Shown: positions 24,750 to 36,500 of the stretch, piece by piece | Numbering within the stretch: the first letter of the stretch is position 1 | Layout of the letters: every line of letters starts with the position of its first letter | Source of the DNA: Symsagittifera roscoffensis | Lineage: Eukaryota; Xenacoelomorpha; Acoela; Convolutidae | DNA length: 64,000 nucleotides | Assembly: GCF_963678635.1 (NCBI RefSeq) | Contig: NC_087062.1 | Coordinates: forward strand, 19,641,789-19,705,788 | Reading direction: 5' to 3' | Program-made: the position numbers and the translations under genes | The notes under the pieces: generated by a model | Told to the model about the DNA's origin: nothing | Databases searched by the model: none | What the model saw: only the letters and a program-made list of their open reading frames with translations

Positions 24750-27143
24750 TTAAAATTCGATCTCCAGCTTTAGTCGTTGCTCTATTTCTTTCGCAGCCAG
24801 ATCCTGTTTCACTTTGGCAATTGCTTCCGTCGCCGCTTTCTCGTAATTTATCTCTAGAGAATTCCCTGCCGCGGATTCTATCGCACCATTAACATGTGTT
24901 ACAGCTTTCACTGTCTTCGTTGGCAATTCCGTGCTTGGTGTTCCTAAGTTCCTCGATTCAAACTCGTTTTGCCTGTTCCGCTGATTCTGCACCGCCGCTA
25001 ATGCCAACTTATGTTTGGGGTGACTCTGGTCCTTGACCGCTTCCCAGAACAAGGGACAATCCATTCTGAAGTGCCCCTCCTGGTTACAGAAGAAGCATCT
25101 AGCGCCTATCTTGATGATTAAGTCATTATAGTACTCGTGTTCCTCCATCTGGCTCATGTCCTCCTCATCCGGTGCGTATCCTAGGCTCTTCATGCCTTGT
25201 TTGTATGTTGTGCAGTCAGCCACGTGGTGGTCCGCTGACCCGAGGTTCGCGCATGATCTGCGCTTGTCCATATCATCTCTAGGTTTGTACCATGATGACC
25301 TCTGGGGTTGGCTTCCCCCCTGTGTGTTCCTGTTTTCCGAATATGAGTATTTCTTGGGCTTCATCAGCATGTGTTCCCTTGATTTCTGTCTCATTTCTTC
25401 TGGGGTTGGTGCGCTGTCTTTCGACAATGTGTAGTATGTAGCTAACATTGTCCTTAAGTCATCACTTTTTACCCCATCAATGAACTTCGAGGCAATGCTG
25501 AAGTTTCTTCTGTTTGTCGACTCCTCTGGGTCACTCCTTCTTCTCAAGCTCTCGAGATCATCTAGGAACCGATCTATTGACTCGTCGTCCCTCTGCCTTC
25601 TCTTTTCAAATCGCATCATCGCTTGGTGACCCTTCATGCCTGACCCGAATCGATTCAGTAATATCTCGAAGATCTTGACCGCGGTGTCGCGTTCTTCTTC
25701 CTTCTTTGCGACCACGCATTTTAATGCCGTGCCTTCTAAGTTGCTGAGTATGGCCGTGCATGCTTGTCTTTCATCATTTAAGTTATCTTGCTCTAGGTGT
25801 AATCTCATCACTTCCACCCACGTGTCGATGCATCCATCGGAGTCGTCTTTGAATTCCTTTGGCTTCTTGAAAGTTTTTCTTGATTTTCCGTCCCTCCTAT
25901 CGCTCGAGTCAGTGTTCCTCGTGGCGAAGGCCTCTAGAGTCCTGTTCATCATCTCCCAAGTGCTTGCCCATGTCATAGCATCCGGACCTGCGTTGCTGTT
26001 AGCTGTTGAGTCCCCCGGGCCAGTCGTTGTACTTGACGTTCCATTCTTCATGATTGTTTTAGCAGCTGTTGGTGCTATGCTCACCGTGTCCCGGGTTAAG
26101 GGCAACGGTGTCGATTGCCGTTTGCCCCTTTGTGGTTCCACAAAGTCAACTCTGGTGCCTTGCGTGCGATCCGCTGCCGGTCTTTCTTGTGAGGTAGAAT
26201 TTCTCAAGATTGCATCCAACTTCGCCTGTATTGCACACGAACTTTCGGCCTGATTCCTGTTCATTATGTCCATTCTCTTTTCCAGGCTACCTAATTGGCT
26301 GTTGACATCATCATATCGGTTTTTCAACTGTTGCATATCTTTTTTGATGTTCTTATCTCGTTCTTCATTGGTGGCATCTACCTTGTCCGACATCTGCTGG
26401 AGTCTCTCGTCTGTCGCCTTAGCCAGGTTAAAATAACTATCCAGATACTCGTGTTTGTTGTATTTCAACTCTTTCCTTATTAAGTCTCTATCTTCCTCAC
26501 TGTACTTCAGTCTCTTGTCGATCTGATTTAGTTTTGTCATCAGGTCTCCAAGCTCAAGGGTAGCTGTTTCATGATCAGCCGTTGTCTTGTTTCCAGCTGT
26601 CGCTTCCTTTCTGGCTTGTTCTTCCTTTGGGTCGGCTTCTGTCGCCTTCGTGCTCACTGTCCCAAATGTTCGTGCTCTTCCAGTCTGTGATTCCTCGGCC
26701 GTGTTGTCTTTCGATTTCATTCCGACCATCATCGCCAACTTTTCTGTAAAAGATGTCTTCTTTACTTGAGAGTCATCTTTCACCGTTTCTCGGGTATTGC
26801 CTGTTGTGTCTTCCAACGCGTCTATCGGCGAAAACTCCACGGTTTTTGGATTTTGATCTTCCATATGGGGCATCGGTGTGGATTCCGTTGTCTTTTTCTC
26901 CACTTCATCTACGCTCTGGTCTGGTGTCTCTAGGTCGATTTCGATTGTGGGCTCCACCTGTTTTTCCCTCGCATCTTCTCGCGTCTTGCTCTCGGTGCCA
27001 CTTCTCGTGCTGACCATGCTAACTGAAAAGTTATTTTTTGTTTTGCCTGGGCCCCTTGATGTCGTTCCACGCAGCGACGAGTTATATTTCGTGTTTGATC
27101 CACTTGACCTTTTTTCAAGCACCGGTACCCTACTCCGTCTCAT
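24750..27143 (-). pseudogene. gag: Gag part of Gag-Pol polyprotein (797 codons, minus copy)
   Basis: The start at 27,143 (MRRSRVPV) matches the start at 31,383 in the plus copy. Residues about 190-270 are predicted coiled coil. A retrotransposon Gag domain follows around 430-600 (FKDDSDGCIDTWVEVM onward). Then come two zinc-knuckle sites: the second (CFFCNQEGHFRMDC) is a perfect CX2CX4HX4C, while the first reads CANLGSADHHVADC and has lost its second Cys (CANC in the plus copy). The frame stops at LEIEF where 8 bp are missing relative to the plus copy (33,768-33,780); there it continues straight into Pol. Gag would form the particle and bind RNA. Confidence 0.85.
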
Positions 27144-27521
27144 TATTTCTATTTACAATTGCTCTTATTTACAATATTATTTTATACACAATTCTATTCT
27201 AAGAATAAAAATTTTTGTGGAAACAAATTCTTAAAGAAAATATACAACGTGATAAAAACCTTGTTCCAGTTCTCTAAAATTTTCGAGTAATTTTCTTTAT
27301 TCGTGGTCCCAACTGTACCGGGTTCCAATTAGTCTTGTTCTGTCTTAATTCTGTCTTAAAACAGCTTGTTGTAATTTTACTTCAATTTTTATACTGTCCT
27401 AAGACTTCCAGTTACCGTCCCTACTCTTCTTCGTACCGTCCCAGGCTTCCTTTTACTGTCCCAAGACTGTTCGGTAATGTCCCAGTACTCCGTCAGTGTC
27501 CCATGACCCCTGACCTGAGAG
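27144..27521. other. Upstream region of minus-strand gag
   Basis: AT-rich non-coding sequence matching 31,110-31,382 in inverted orientation, including a homologous stretch before the gag ATG. From about 27,395 it holds degenerate versions of the downstream minisatellite unit (TGTCCCAAGAC-like). No LTR-like terminus or splice site could be pinned down. Confidence 0.6.
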
Positions 27522-27868
27522 TAGTGTCCCAAGGCTAGTGTCCCAAGGCTAGTGTCCCAAGACCACTGTCCCAAGGCTAGTGTCCCAAGGCTAGTGTCCC
27601 AAGACTACTGTCCCAAGGCTAGTGTCCCAAGACTACTGTCCCAAGGCTAGTGTCCCAAGGCTAGTGTCCCAAGACTACTGTCCCAAGGCTAGTGTCCCAA
27701 GACTACTGCCCCAAGGCTAGTGTCCCAAGACTACCGTCCCAAGGCTAGTGTCCCAAGGCTAGTGTCCCAAGACTACTGTCCCAAGGCTAGTGTCCCAAGG
27801 CTAGTGTCCCAAGACCACTGTCCCAAGGCTAGTGTCCCAAGACTACTGTCCCAAGACCACTGTCCCAA
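27522..27868. repeat. 14-bp minisatellite (CTAGTGTCCCAAGG type), left array
   Basis: Roughly 25 units of 14 bp alternate between CTAGTGTCCCAAGG and CTACTGTCCCAAGA. They run directly into the N gap, so the array is incomplete. It is the inverted counterpart of the array at 30,398-31,130 and lies at the same place upstream of gag. The unit core GTCTTGGGAC (on the sense strand of the element) is a near-palindrome, GTC...GAC. Confidence 0.95.
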
Positions 27869-28068
27869 NNNNNNNNNNNNNNNNNNNNNNNNNNNNNNNN
27901 NNNNNNNNNNNNNNNNNNNNNNNNNNNNNNNNNNNNNNNNNNNNNNNNNNNNNNNNNNNNNNNNNNNNNNNNNNNNNNNNNNNNNNNNNNNNNNNNNNNN
28001 NNNNNNNNNNNNNNNNNNNNNNNNNNNNNNNNNNNNNNNNNNNNNNNNNNNNNNNNNNNNNNNNNNNN
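27869..28068. other. Assembly gap (200 N)
   Basis: Exactly 200 Ns join the two head-to-head element copies. The plus copy has 3.3 kb between its outer edge and gag while the minus copy has only 0.7 kb visible, so the missing sequence is probably longer than 200 bp. Confidence 0.99.
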
Positions 28069-28704
28069 CGATAACTGAAAATCAGAAAAGAGAAGTCAGA
28101 ACGATCGAGTGACAATCGCGGGAAAGTTGCTAGAAAAATCAGTGGGAAATTGCTATTCGCAATTTCAGTAGCAATAATAATCGAGAGTAGAGCTGTCCCA
28201 TCTAAAACAGAGACGAGCGCATTCCCACGAACTGGATTGTTGTGATTGGAGTACTATTCTAAACTGGACTAGAGTGAACCTTCGGTGGAAAGGTGGACAG
28301 CTAGAGTGTCCCAATGGTTCACGAGAACTTACAGTCTAGAGTAAAAACTTGTTCTTGTTATTAAAACTGACTAACATTAAACTCATTTTAGTTACTTTAT
28401 TGATTCTTAAGTTGCTCACCGACTTATTTACTTCCTGGTTCTTGAGCGTGCTACAATGTGAGTACTAATTTAAATTCCTAGAGTGTGTTTTATAATTGTT
28501 ATGTTGAGGTAAGGCGAGTTTTAGGTTGATCCATCTGAAATGGATCAAAGTTCCACTGTCTAATAAAAAGTAACTTAACGGATTGTTCCAACCCGGTTTT
28601 TAACGGCGTTCATGTATTTTGGGTATCTAGAGACCTGAGTATGGGGACGTTATTAATTCTAGAGTGGGGGGATATTTTAGTAGTAGCCTTTAAGCTGTAA
28701 CGGG
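28069..28704 (+). repeat. Terminal inverted repeat, left arm
   Basis: Matches the reverse complement of 47,926-48,564 with few differences, for example a G run of 6 against 8. The match ends abruptly at TAAGCTGTAACGGG (28,691-28,704). Its outer end abuts the N gap, so the true terminus and target duplication are hidden. It contains six copies of CTAGAG (near 28,269, 28,301, 28,333, 28,480, 28,625 and 28,661), mostly as CTAGAGT. Confidence 0.95.
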
Positions 28705-30397
28705 TCGTAGTCTCATGTCACAAGCGAACCGAATTGGCTCCGACTGATTTGAGGTACAAAAACACAAGAGATAGTGTCCCTGACTCTTGAGCCAATAGTT
28801 ATAGGGCCTATTTTTCTTAAGCCTCATGTGTGACTGCAGTAGACGAATGTTACATAGTGTTTTTATGGCGCTCCTGGGTGTTTACGACATCAAGACTACG
28901 GAGTCGAACCCACTTGAGACAGCTTCGGGCTGAATGCCCATTCTAGAGTACCGGCGGTACGGTTCGACAGGAACGTGCAAACCTTCCGGTTGTACCGTGA
29001 TAGCTTTTTAAGAAAACTCAAGAAAACTTCCTGGTACGCTCTTCGAACGAGGCTTAGCTAACCGAGTAAAGGGGGGCAACTAGGGGGACAAAAACACGAG
29101 CAAAAAGACAAAAAGGAAAACAAAAACCATAAAACGAAAAAAGACAGTGACTTTGACACCAGATTAGTTGGATCAAACCTTTATATTAATTAAATAGTAT
29201 ACCCATACTGTTTTACAAGTTCGATCGTTTCGATCAACCTAGTAATTTAATCCAGTAACCTTAATAAAGTGCCCGAGTGTGGGGCGTTGTCAAGGGTTTT
29301 CAGATTGCTTGGAACTTAGCTGGACAACAAGGAGACTTGACTGGAAGAGGTGACCAGCCGAATGGGAAGGTTGTTCAGGAGCACTTGATCTGAGCCAATA
29401 TGAGACTCGACTGGAACAGGTGACCGGCCGAGTGGGAAACTGGTTCAGGAAAACTTGAGCTGTAGGAGACTGAACCAATAGGAGACTGAGCTGGAACAGG
29501 TGATCAGTCGAGTGGGAAAGCAGCCAAGAAGGATTTGACAGTTCTCGAGTTCTCAAGTTGGGCAGAACGGGTATCGTTACAATTCACATTACATTATAGG
29601 AAATAAGTGTAAAATTGGATAAGCGATATCCCCCGGTTTTGAGAAACGTTTTTACTTGAGCAGGCCTGGAGACAGGTCTACGGTTTTCTCTTGAGAGGTT
29701 TAGCACCCGGCGCTTAAGGTAATTTTAGGTTTAAGAAGGGGGGCTAAAAAGGGGGGAGGTTAGAAGGGGGGCTGGTTAAGTTAGAGGTTGGCGGTAGTAA
29801 ATTGTAAAAAGGGGGGAAATTAGAGTAACTAATTAGTCGACTAGTCGACATCGTTGATTTAGTTACATTAGTCATTTACACGCGTTGGTCATAGGAAGCG
29901 GATATCCAAAATTGGAATTAGGTTAAGGTAGGTACCCTGGTCGGATCGGTAGGGGGGAACGGACATAGACAGTTTTTGTGATACCCCAAAGATCGCTAGC
30001 AGGGGGGAAGGAAACGCGTGGCAATTAGGTACCAGACATCTTTTTTCGATAGAAGGTAGACATTTGTCACCTTTGAATTTTAGGTGGGCTCATCTTTCTG
30101 TTTTTATTACTTTTTCTTGCTTAGATTTTTGTTGCATTTTGGTGAGGATTTGTGTTAAAATTTTGTACGAACAGGTGATCACAAGATACCTGCGCACATG
30201 TTTTGGTCTCAAGTTACTTGGAACATTGAAATAGAGGTAGCCAAAAAGAGAAATAAGAAAAAGGGGGGTCAGCATTTGGCTTTTAAGAGAGGATTTTGGG
30301 AAAATTTTACTAGAGCTTGAGTGGTGGTACAAGGTACGGCGAATCAAGAAGTCCCCATAACGAAGAGGAAAGAAGTCCCACCACCCAGACACTTGTC
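28705..30397 (+). other. Element 5' leader, non-coding
   Basis: No ORF is convincing in this 1.7 kb. It has several purine tracts of the form AAGGGGGG (near 29,069, 29,737, 29,752, 29,812, 29,955 and 30,002) that resemble polypurine tracts. A PBS-like TGGCGCTCCTGGGTG lies at 28,866, 160 bp inside the inverted repeat. Three degenerate copies of a 70-80 bp unit (GACTGGAACAGGTGACC-like) lie at 29,328-29,530. CTTGAG/CTCAAG occurs about nine times. Confidence 0.6.
29328..29530 (+). repeat. Three imperfect 70-80 bp tandem units in the leader
   Basis: Each unit contains a GACTYGACTGGAACAGGTGA-like core, then GCCGAGTGGGAA, then GGTTCAGGA. The units diverge by roughly 15-20% by eye. No coding content. 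Confidence 0.75.
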
Positions 30398-31130
30398 AAC
30401 AGTCTTGGGACAGTGCCGAAGAAGTCTTAGGACAGAGCAGTCTGGGGACAGTCTTGGGACAGTACAGTCTTGGGACAGTGGTCTTGGGACAGGGTCTTGG
30501 GACAGGGTCTTGGGACAAAGGTCTTGGGACAGGGTCTTGGGACAAGGTCTTGGGACAAGGTCTTGGGACAAGGGTCTTGGGACAGGGTCTTGGGACAGGG
30601 TCTTGGGACAAGGTCTTGGGACAGGGTCTTGGGACAAGGTCTTGGGACAGGGTCTTGGGACAAGGTCTTGGGACAAGGGTCTTGGGACAGGGTCTTGGGA
30701 CAGGGTCTTGGGACAGGGTCTTGGGACAAGGGTCTTGGGACAGGGTCTTGGGACAGGGGTCTTGGGACAGGGGTCTTGGGACAGTAGTCTTGGGACACTA
30801 GTCTTGGGACACTAGTCTTGGGACACTGGTCTTGGGACACTAGTCTTGGGACACTAGTCTTGGGACAGTAGTCTTGGGACAGTAGTCTTGGGACAGTAGT
30901 CTTGGGACACTAGTCTTGGGACAGTAGTCTTGGGACACTAGTCTTGGGACACTAGTCTTGGGACAGTAGTCTTGGGACACTAGCCTTGGGACAGTAGTCT
31001 TGGACAAGAGTCTTGGGACACGGCCGGAAAGTACTGGGACGGTACCGAACAGTCTTGGGACAGGAGAAAGAAGCCTGGGACGGTACAAAGAAGAGTAGGG
31101 ACGGCAATTGGAAGTCTTGGGACAGTATAA
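30398..31130 (+). repeat. 13-14 bp minisatellite (GTCTTGGGACAGG type), right array
   Basis: About 45 head-to-tail units. The first part is mostly GTCTTGGGACAGG or GTCTTGGGACAAGG (30,482-30,780). The second part is mostly AGTCTTGGGACACT (30,780-30,995). Degenerate edges lie on both sides. Long ORFs through it on both strands come from periodicity and are not genes. It lies about 250 bp upstream of the gag ATG, as in the minus copy, so it is a built-in part of the element. Confidence 0.95.
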
Positions 31131-31382
31131 AAATTGAAGTAAAATTACAAGAAGTGTTTTAAGACAGAATTAAGATAGAACAAGACTTATTGGAACCAGG
31201 TACGGTTGAGACCACAAATAAGGAAAGTTTCTCGAAAAGTTAATAAAGAGAACTGAAACAAGGTTTTCACCACGTTGTATATTTTTTTTAAGAAATATTT
31301 TTTTTTCTCGAAAGATTTTATTCTTAGAATAGGATTGTGTATATAGTAAAATTGTAAATAAGAGCAATTGTAAATAGAAATA
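31131..31382 (+). other. Region between minisatellite and gag ATG
   Basis: AT-rich, non-coding, conserved with 27,144-27,400 in inverted orientation. It probably carries the 5' untranslated region of the gag-pol mRNA. I see no LTR boundary or clear splice acceptor. Confidence 0.5.
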
Positions 31383-31826
31383 ATGAGGCGGAGCAGGGTA
31401 CCGGTAGCTGAAAAAAGACCTACCGAAGCAAAGTATAATTCGTCGCTACGCAAAACAACATCAATGGGCCCAAAGATAACAAAGAAGAACTTTTCAGTTA
31501 ACATGGTCAGCACAAGGAGTACAGCGGAGAACAGGGCAAAAGAGGGCACGGAAGGGGAACGAGTGGACTCCACCATCGAGATTGATCTAGAGACACCCGA
31601 TCAAAGTGTGGATGAAACAAGGAACATGGCGACGGAGTCAACTCCGATGCCCAATGCCGAAGAACCAAATCCGAAACCCATAGAGTTCTCACCCATAGAC
31701 AATGCGGAAGATGCAATAGGCAACACCGAAGAAACGGTGAAAGAAGACTCTCAAGTAAAAAAAGACATCTTTTACAGAAAGGTTGGCGATGGTGGTCGGA
31801 ATAAAAACGAAAGAGAACGTGACTGA
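31383..31826 (+). pseudogene. gag: Gag N-terminal part, frameshifted (plus copy)
   Basis: The start MRRSRVPV is conserved with the minus copy and follows the non-coding leader. The frame follows Gag up to QVKKD, then is lost at a run of seven A (31,757-31,763). The minus copy has AAAGAAG at this place, one base shorter. The last 20 residues are therefore out of frame. No domain beyond a charged, Thr/Glu-rich N-terminus is visible. A programmed frameshift is unlikely, because the other copy reads through in a single frame here. Confidence 0.8.
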
Positions 31827-33531
31827 AGAACCAAAAGCTGAAAGAGCACGAACATTTGGGACAGTGAGCACGAAGACGACAGAAGCCAATCCGAGAGAGG
31901 AACAAACTAAAGCAGAAGCAACGGCCGAAGAAAGACCAACGGCTGACCATGAAGAGGCTACTCTTGAGCTAGGTGACTTGATGGCAAAACTGAATCAGAT
32001 CGACAAAAAGCTGAAGCACAGCGAAGAGGACAGAGAAGTGATAAGAAAAGAATTAAGATACAACAAACACGAGTATCTGGATAGTTATTTTAACCTGGCT
32101 AAGGCAACAGACGAGAGACTCAAGGAGATGACAGATAAGGTAGAAGCCACCAATAAAGAACGAGAAGGGAACATCAAAAAAGATTTGCAACAGTTGAAAA
32201 ACCGATATGATGATGTCAACAGCCAAATAGGTAGCCTGGAAAAGAGAATGGACACAATGAGCAAGAATCAGGCCGAAAGTTCATGTGCAATACATACGAA
32301 ATTGGATGCAATCTTGAGAAATTCTACCTCACAAGAAAGACCGGCAGCGGATCGCACGCAAGGCACCAGAGTTGACTTCGTGGAACCACAAAGGGGCAAA
32401 CGGCAATCGACACCGTTGCCCTTAACCCGGGATACGGTGAGCATAGCACCAACAGCTGCTAAAACAATCATGAAGAATGGAACGTCAAGCACAACGACTG
32501 GCCCGGGGGAATCAACAGCTAACAGCAACGCAGGTCCGGATGCTATGACATGGGCAAGCACTTGGGAGATGATGAACAGGACTCTAGAGGCCTTCGCCAC
32601 GAGGAACACTGACTCGAGCGATAGGAGGGACGGAAAATCAAGAAAAACTTTCAAGAAGCCAAAGGAATTCAAAGACGACTCCGATGGATGCATCGACACT
32701 TGGGTGGAAGTGATGAGATTACACCTAGAGCAAGACAACTTAAATGATGAAAGACAAGCATGCACGGCCATACTTAGCAACTTAGAAGGCACGGCATTGA
32801 AATGCGTGGTCGCAAAGAAGGAAGAAGAACGCGACACCGCGGACAAGATCTTCGAGATATTACTGAATCGATTCGGGTCAGGAATGAAGGGTCACCAAGC
32901 GATGATGCGATTTGAAAAGAGAAGGCAGAGGGACGACGAGTCAATAGATCGGTTCCTAGATGATCTCGAGAGCTTGAGAAGAAGGAGTGACCCAGAGGAG
33001 TCGACAAACAGAAGAAACTTCAGCATTGCCTCGAAGTTCATTGATGGGGTAAAAAGTGATGACTTAAGGACAATGTTAGCTACATACTACACATTGTCGA
33101 AAGACAGCGCACCAACCCCAGAAGAAATGAGACAGAAATCAAGGGAATACATGCTGATGAAGCCCAAGAAATACTCATATTCGGAAAACAGGAACACACA
33201 GGGGGGAACCCAACCCCAGAGGTCATCATGGTACAAACCTAGAGATGACATGGACAAGCGCAGATCATGCGCGAACTGCAGGTCAGCGGACCACCACGTG
33301 GCTGACTGCACAACATACAAACAAGGCATGAAGAGCCTAGGATACGCACCGGATGAGGAGGACATGAGCCAGGTGGAGGAACACGAGTACTACAATGGCT
33401 TAATCATCAAGATAGGCGCTAGATGCTTCTTCTGTAACCAGGAGGGGCACTTCAGCACTTCAGAATGGATTGTCCCTTGTTCTGGGAAGCGGTCAAGGAC
33501 CAGAGTCACCCCAAACATAAGTTGGCATTAG
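31783..33531 (+). pseudogene. gag: Gag main part: coiled coil, capsid-like domain, zinc knuckles (plus copy)
   Basis: This frame continues Gag after the A-run frameshift. It has a coiled coil at about residues 50-130 and the Gag domain around 290-460 (DTWVEVMRLHLEQDN). A first knuckle CANCRSADHHVADC fits CX2CX4HX4C. The second knuckle begins CFFCNQEGHF, then is broken by a duplicated CACTTCAG (33,450-33,465). That 8-bp insertion shifts the frame and ends it at 33,531; the Pol frame takes over at 33,465. The Gag domain would assemble particles and the knuckles would bind RNA. Confidence 0.85.
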
Positions 33532-36500
33532 CGGCGGTGCAGAATCAGCGGAACAGGCAAAACGAATTTGAATCGAGGAACTTAGGAACAACAAGCACGG
33601 AATTGCCAACGAAGACAGTGAAAGCTGTAACACACGTTAATGGTGCGATAGAATCCGCGGCAGGGAATTCTCTGGTGATAAATTATGAGAAAGCGGCGAC
33701 GGAAGCAATTGCCAAAGTGAAACAGGATCTGGCTGCGAAAGAAATAGAGCAACGACTAAAGCTGGAGATAGAAAGACAGAATTTTAACGAAGCATTAACC
33801 GGATCGAAACAAATACCAGAGGCTAAACCAGGCTCAACAAAGACCGGGAATTGCAATACTGTGAAAATGGTGACAGGTAAGCCTTTTGGCATATCGAAAA
33901 TCGGGGCAAGGATAATGTCGATAATCACAGTGGGCGGCCACGAGGTAACCAGAAACTTGAGCGAGCCGAGCGACCAGACAATAATGCACATTGACGTGTA
34001 TGCAAACTATTTGAGTGGTATAAGCCCACAAACGACTTCTAGAGCACTGAGAGCACTACTCATGAGAGGGGGCAGCAAGTCGGTACGTGTTGATAGCAGA
34101 TATACTGAAGCTTACGGTCCACAAGAGGTGATGCTAAATATAGATGGGATTAACATCTATACCAAGACGATGATAACATGTGACGAAGACCTAATTGGAC
34201 AAATCTACGTAGGGAAAGAAGAAATGAAAGTGAGATCGATTGGACACTGCGCCATGCTTGAGGAAGATGCAATGCACATCGGGACGGAGGCAGATGTGAC
34301 AGGGCACGTGCTGGATATAAGTGGCAAAAAGACTCAGTTGCGTGGGTTGCTTGACACGGGAGCAGTCTTGAGCGTTATACCAATCGAAACTTGGGAGAAG
34401 ATGGGCTTTGACAAAGGTGACTTGATAGACTCGAGAATACGGCTGTCAGCTGCAAACAAAGGGGCCCTACGGGTGCTGGGCAGGACGCCGATAATAGCCC
34501 TCAATTTGGGGGAACGTAACCTGTGGATGAGCTTTATCGTGGTAGAAAACCTAGATGAATCTGACCAATTCATTTTGGGCAGAGACTTCATCAGGAATTT
34601 CGACGTAACGATTGATTTAAATAACGCAATGTTCAGGATACGGAACCCGGATAGGAGGTACGCAATCAAACCGGTAAATTTAAAAATGGCAAATGAAAAC
34701 AAAGCACCGGTATTCTTGAGTAGGAGGGTGAGGCTAAAAGCTAATGAAGCGGCAATCGTAAGTTTGAGGATGAAAAATTACAATAAACTAAGTGACAACA
34801 AGCAAGTGTGCATAGTTCCGAATCCTAATAGTCAAAGTGCTGCTGTTTTAGGAAGATCATTTTCGATAACGAAGAGCGGCCTCTGCGTCAGTGTCTTGTT
34901 GAATACCCTTGATATACCGATCACGATACAAAGAGGGAGGGAACTGGGATATGCTTTACCGGTTAAAACTCGATATGAAACAATTGAGAATTCAAAACAA
35001 AATGAAGTTGTTGATTGTCCCAATCACAGGGACAAAATTTGTATCTTGAGACGATTGCAGAAAATAAAAGATTCTTCAGGTCTTATTAAATCACTTAAGT
35101 CAGAAACGGATGATGGTCTTTCGAGCTGTTCGAACTTTCCAGAGCGACCCACACTAGATGAAATGCAAAATGAAAAACCGGTCCTGCCGGAGATTGAACA
35201 TTTGAGGGGCAAACTGAAAGATGAACAGCTCGAAGCCATCAAGGACGTACTAGAGCGGAACGAGGAAGTTTTTTCGAGGCATAAGGCGGATATCGGGTGT
35301 TGTAATTTCGTTGAGCATGAAATAGAACTTGAGGAAAACGCGGTACCACACAGGGAGGGGGCGAGGCGCATGACCCCACACAAATCGGACGCGTGTAGAA
35401 AAGAGATCGAGACGTTACTAGAGTATGACATGATAGAACCATCCAAGTCACCGTGGGCGTGTGGAGTAGTGATGGCCAAAAAGAAAGGCGACCAGTTGAG
35501 GTTTTGTTGTGACTTTCGATACCTGAACTCCGTCACGGTGAAGGATGCCTATCCCATACCTAGGATTGATGAGAGCCTCTCGAAGTTAGGTGATGCAAAA
35601 TTTTTTACGACTCTTGATTTAGGCTCGGCCTTTTGGCAAGTACCACTAAGGAAGCAGGACAGGGACAAGACAGGGTTTGCCTGCGAGTTGGGTCTGTTTC
35701 AATGGAAACGGATGCCGTTTGGACTTTGCAATGCCACAGCCACGTTTCAGCGGTTGATGGCACACGCGCTGATAGGCGTAACGAAGAAGTATGGCAACCT
35801 GGTAATGTGCTACGTGGATGACGTGGTAATAGCGACGCCAACACTGGAAGACCACATTGAGAGACTAGACGAAGTGTTTGCATGCATGAAGAGGTCGGGG
35901 CTAAAGTGTAAACCATCAAAGTGCGAGATACTCAAGGACTCAATAACATACTTGGGCAGGATGGTAGACAATCACGGCATCAGACCTGATACGGACGCCG
36001 TGGAAGCAGTCCTGACCTGGAAATCACCGAAGACAGAGCACCAGTTGATGAGCTTCCTGGGTTTCGCTAACTATTATAGAGAGTTCATCAAAGGCTATGC
36101 AGACAAGGTATACCCGATGCAACAATTAATGAGACACAAGGGCAAGAAGTTCACGTGGAACAACGCAGCAGAAGAGTCATTCCAGAGGATAAAGAAAGAG
36201 CTATGTGAGGCACCAGTACTGGGTATGCCGACTGAGAAAGGGGTGTACGTGCTGGACACGGATGCGTCGGTAGTCGCGATTTCTGGGATTCTCCACCAAG
36301 AACAAGAATGGAATGGGAAGACAGTCTTGAGACCAATAGCGTACGGGAGCAAAGTCCTGAGTGACACGGAAATGAAGTACGGAGCACCGAAAGCTGAAAT
36401 GTTCGCGGTGGTTACCTTTGTCGAGAAATACAGGGCATACCTGGGCAGTGAGCCATTCAAGTTGCGAGTCGACAACAGAGCACTGAGCTGGCTGAAAACG

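Larger units (their letters stand above)
1..27868 (-). mobile_element. Giant Gag-Pol/SGNH retroelement, minus-strand copy, rearranged and cut by the window edge
   Basis: Read leftwards, this copy has a tandem array (27,868-27,522), gag, pol with a macrodomain-like tail, and ORF2 up to about 12,500. A repeated block of pol 3' half, macrodomain tail and full ORF2 then runs off at position 1. Proteins align nearly residue for residue with those of the plus-strand copy at 31,383-47,940. Frameshifts separate gag from pol, pol from its macrodomain tail, and several ORF2 segments, so this copy is defective. Its 5' end lies in or beyond the N gap and its 3' end lies outside the window, so terminal repeats and target duplication cannot be seen. 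The Ty3/gypsy relationship of pol is clear from RT and integrase motifs; placing the whole element in a named family is not possible from sequence alone. Confidence 0.85.

Noticed and set aside
27522-27868. CRISPR-like array of regular repeats
   Set aside because: The units are contiguous 14-mers without unique spacers, in a eukaryotic retroelement; it is a minisatellite.
30344-31088. Several long overlapping ORFs on both strands with VLGQGLGT or CPKTLSQDP repeats
   Set aside because: They are readings of the 13-14 bp minisatellite; repetition without stops gives open frames with no coding signal.
31757-31763. Programmed frameshift in gag at seven A
   Set aside because: The minus copy has AAAGAAG here and reads through in one frame, so the A run is more likely a private indel or sequencing error.
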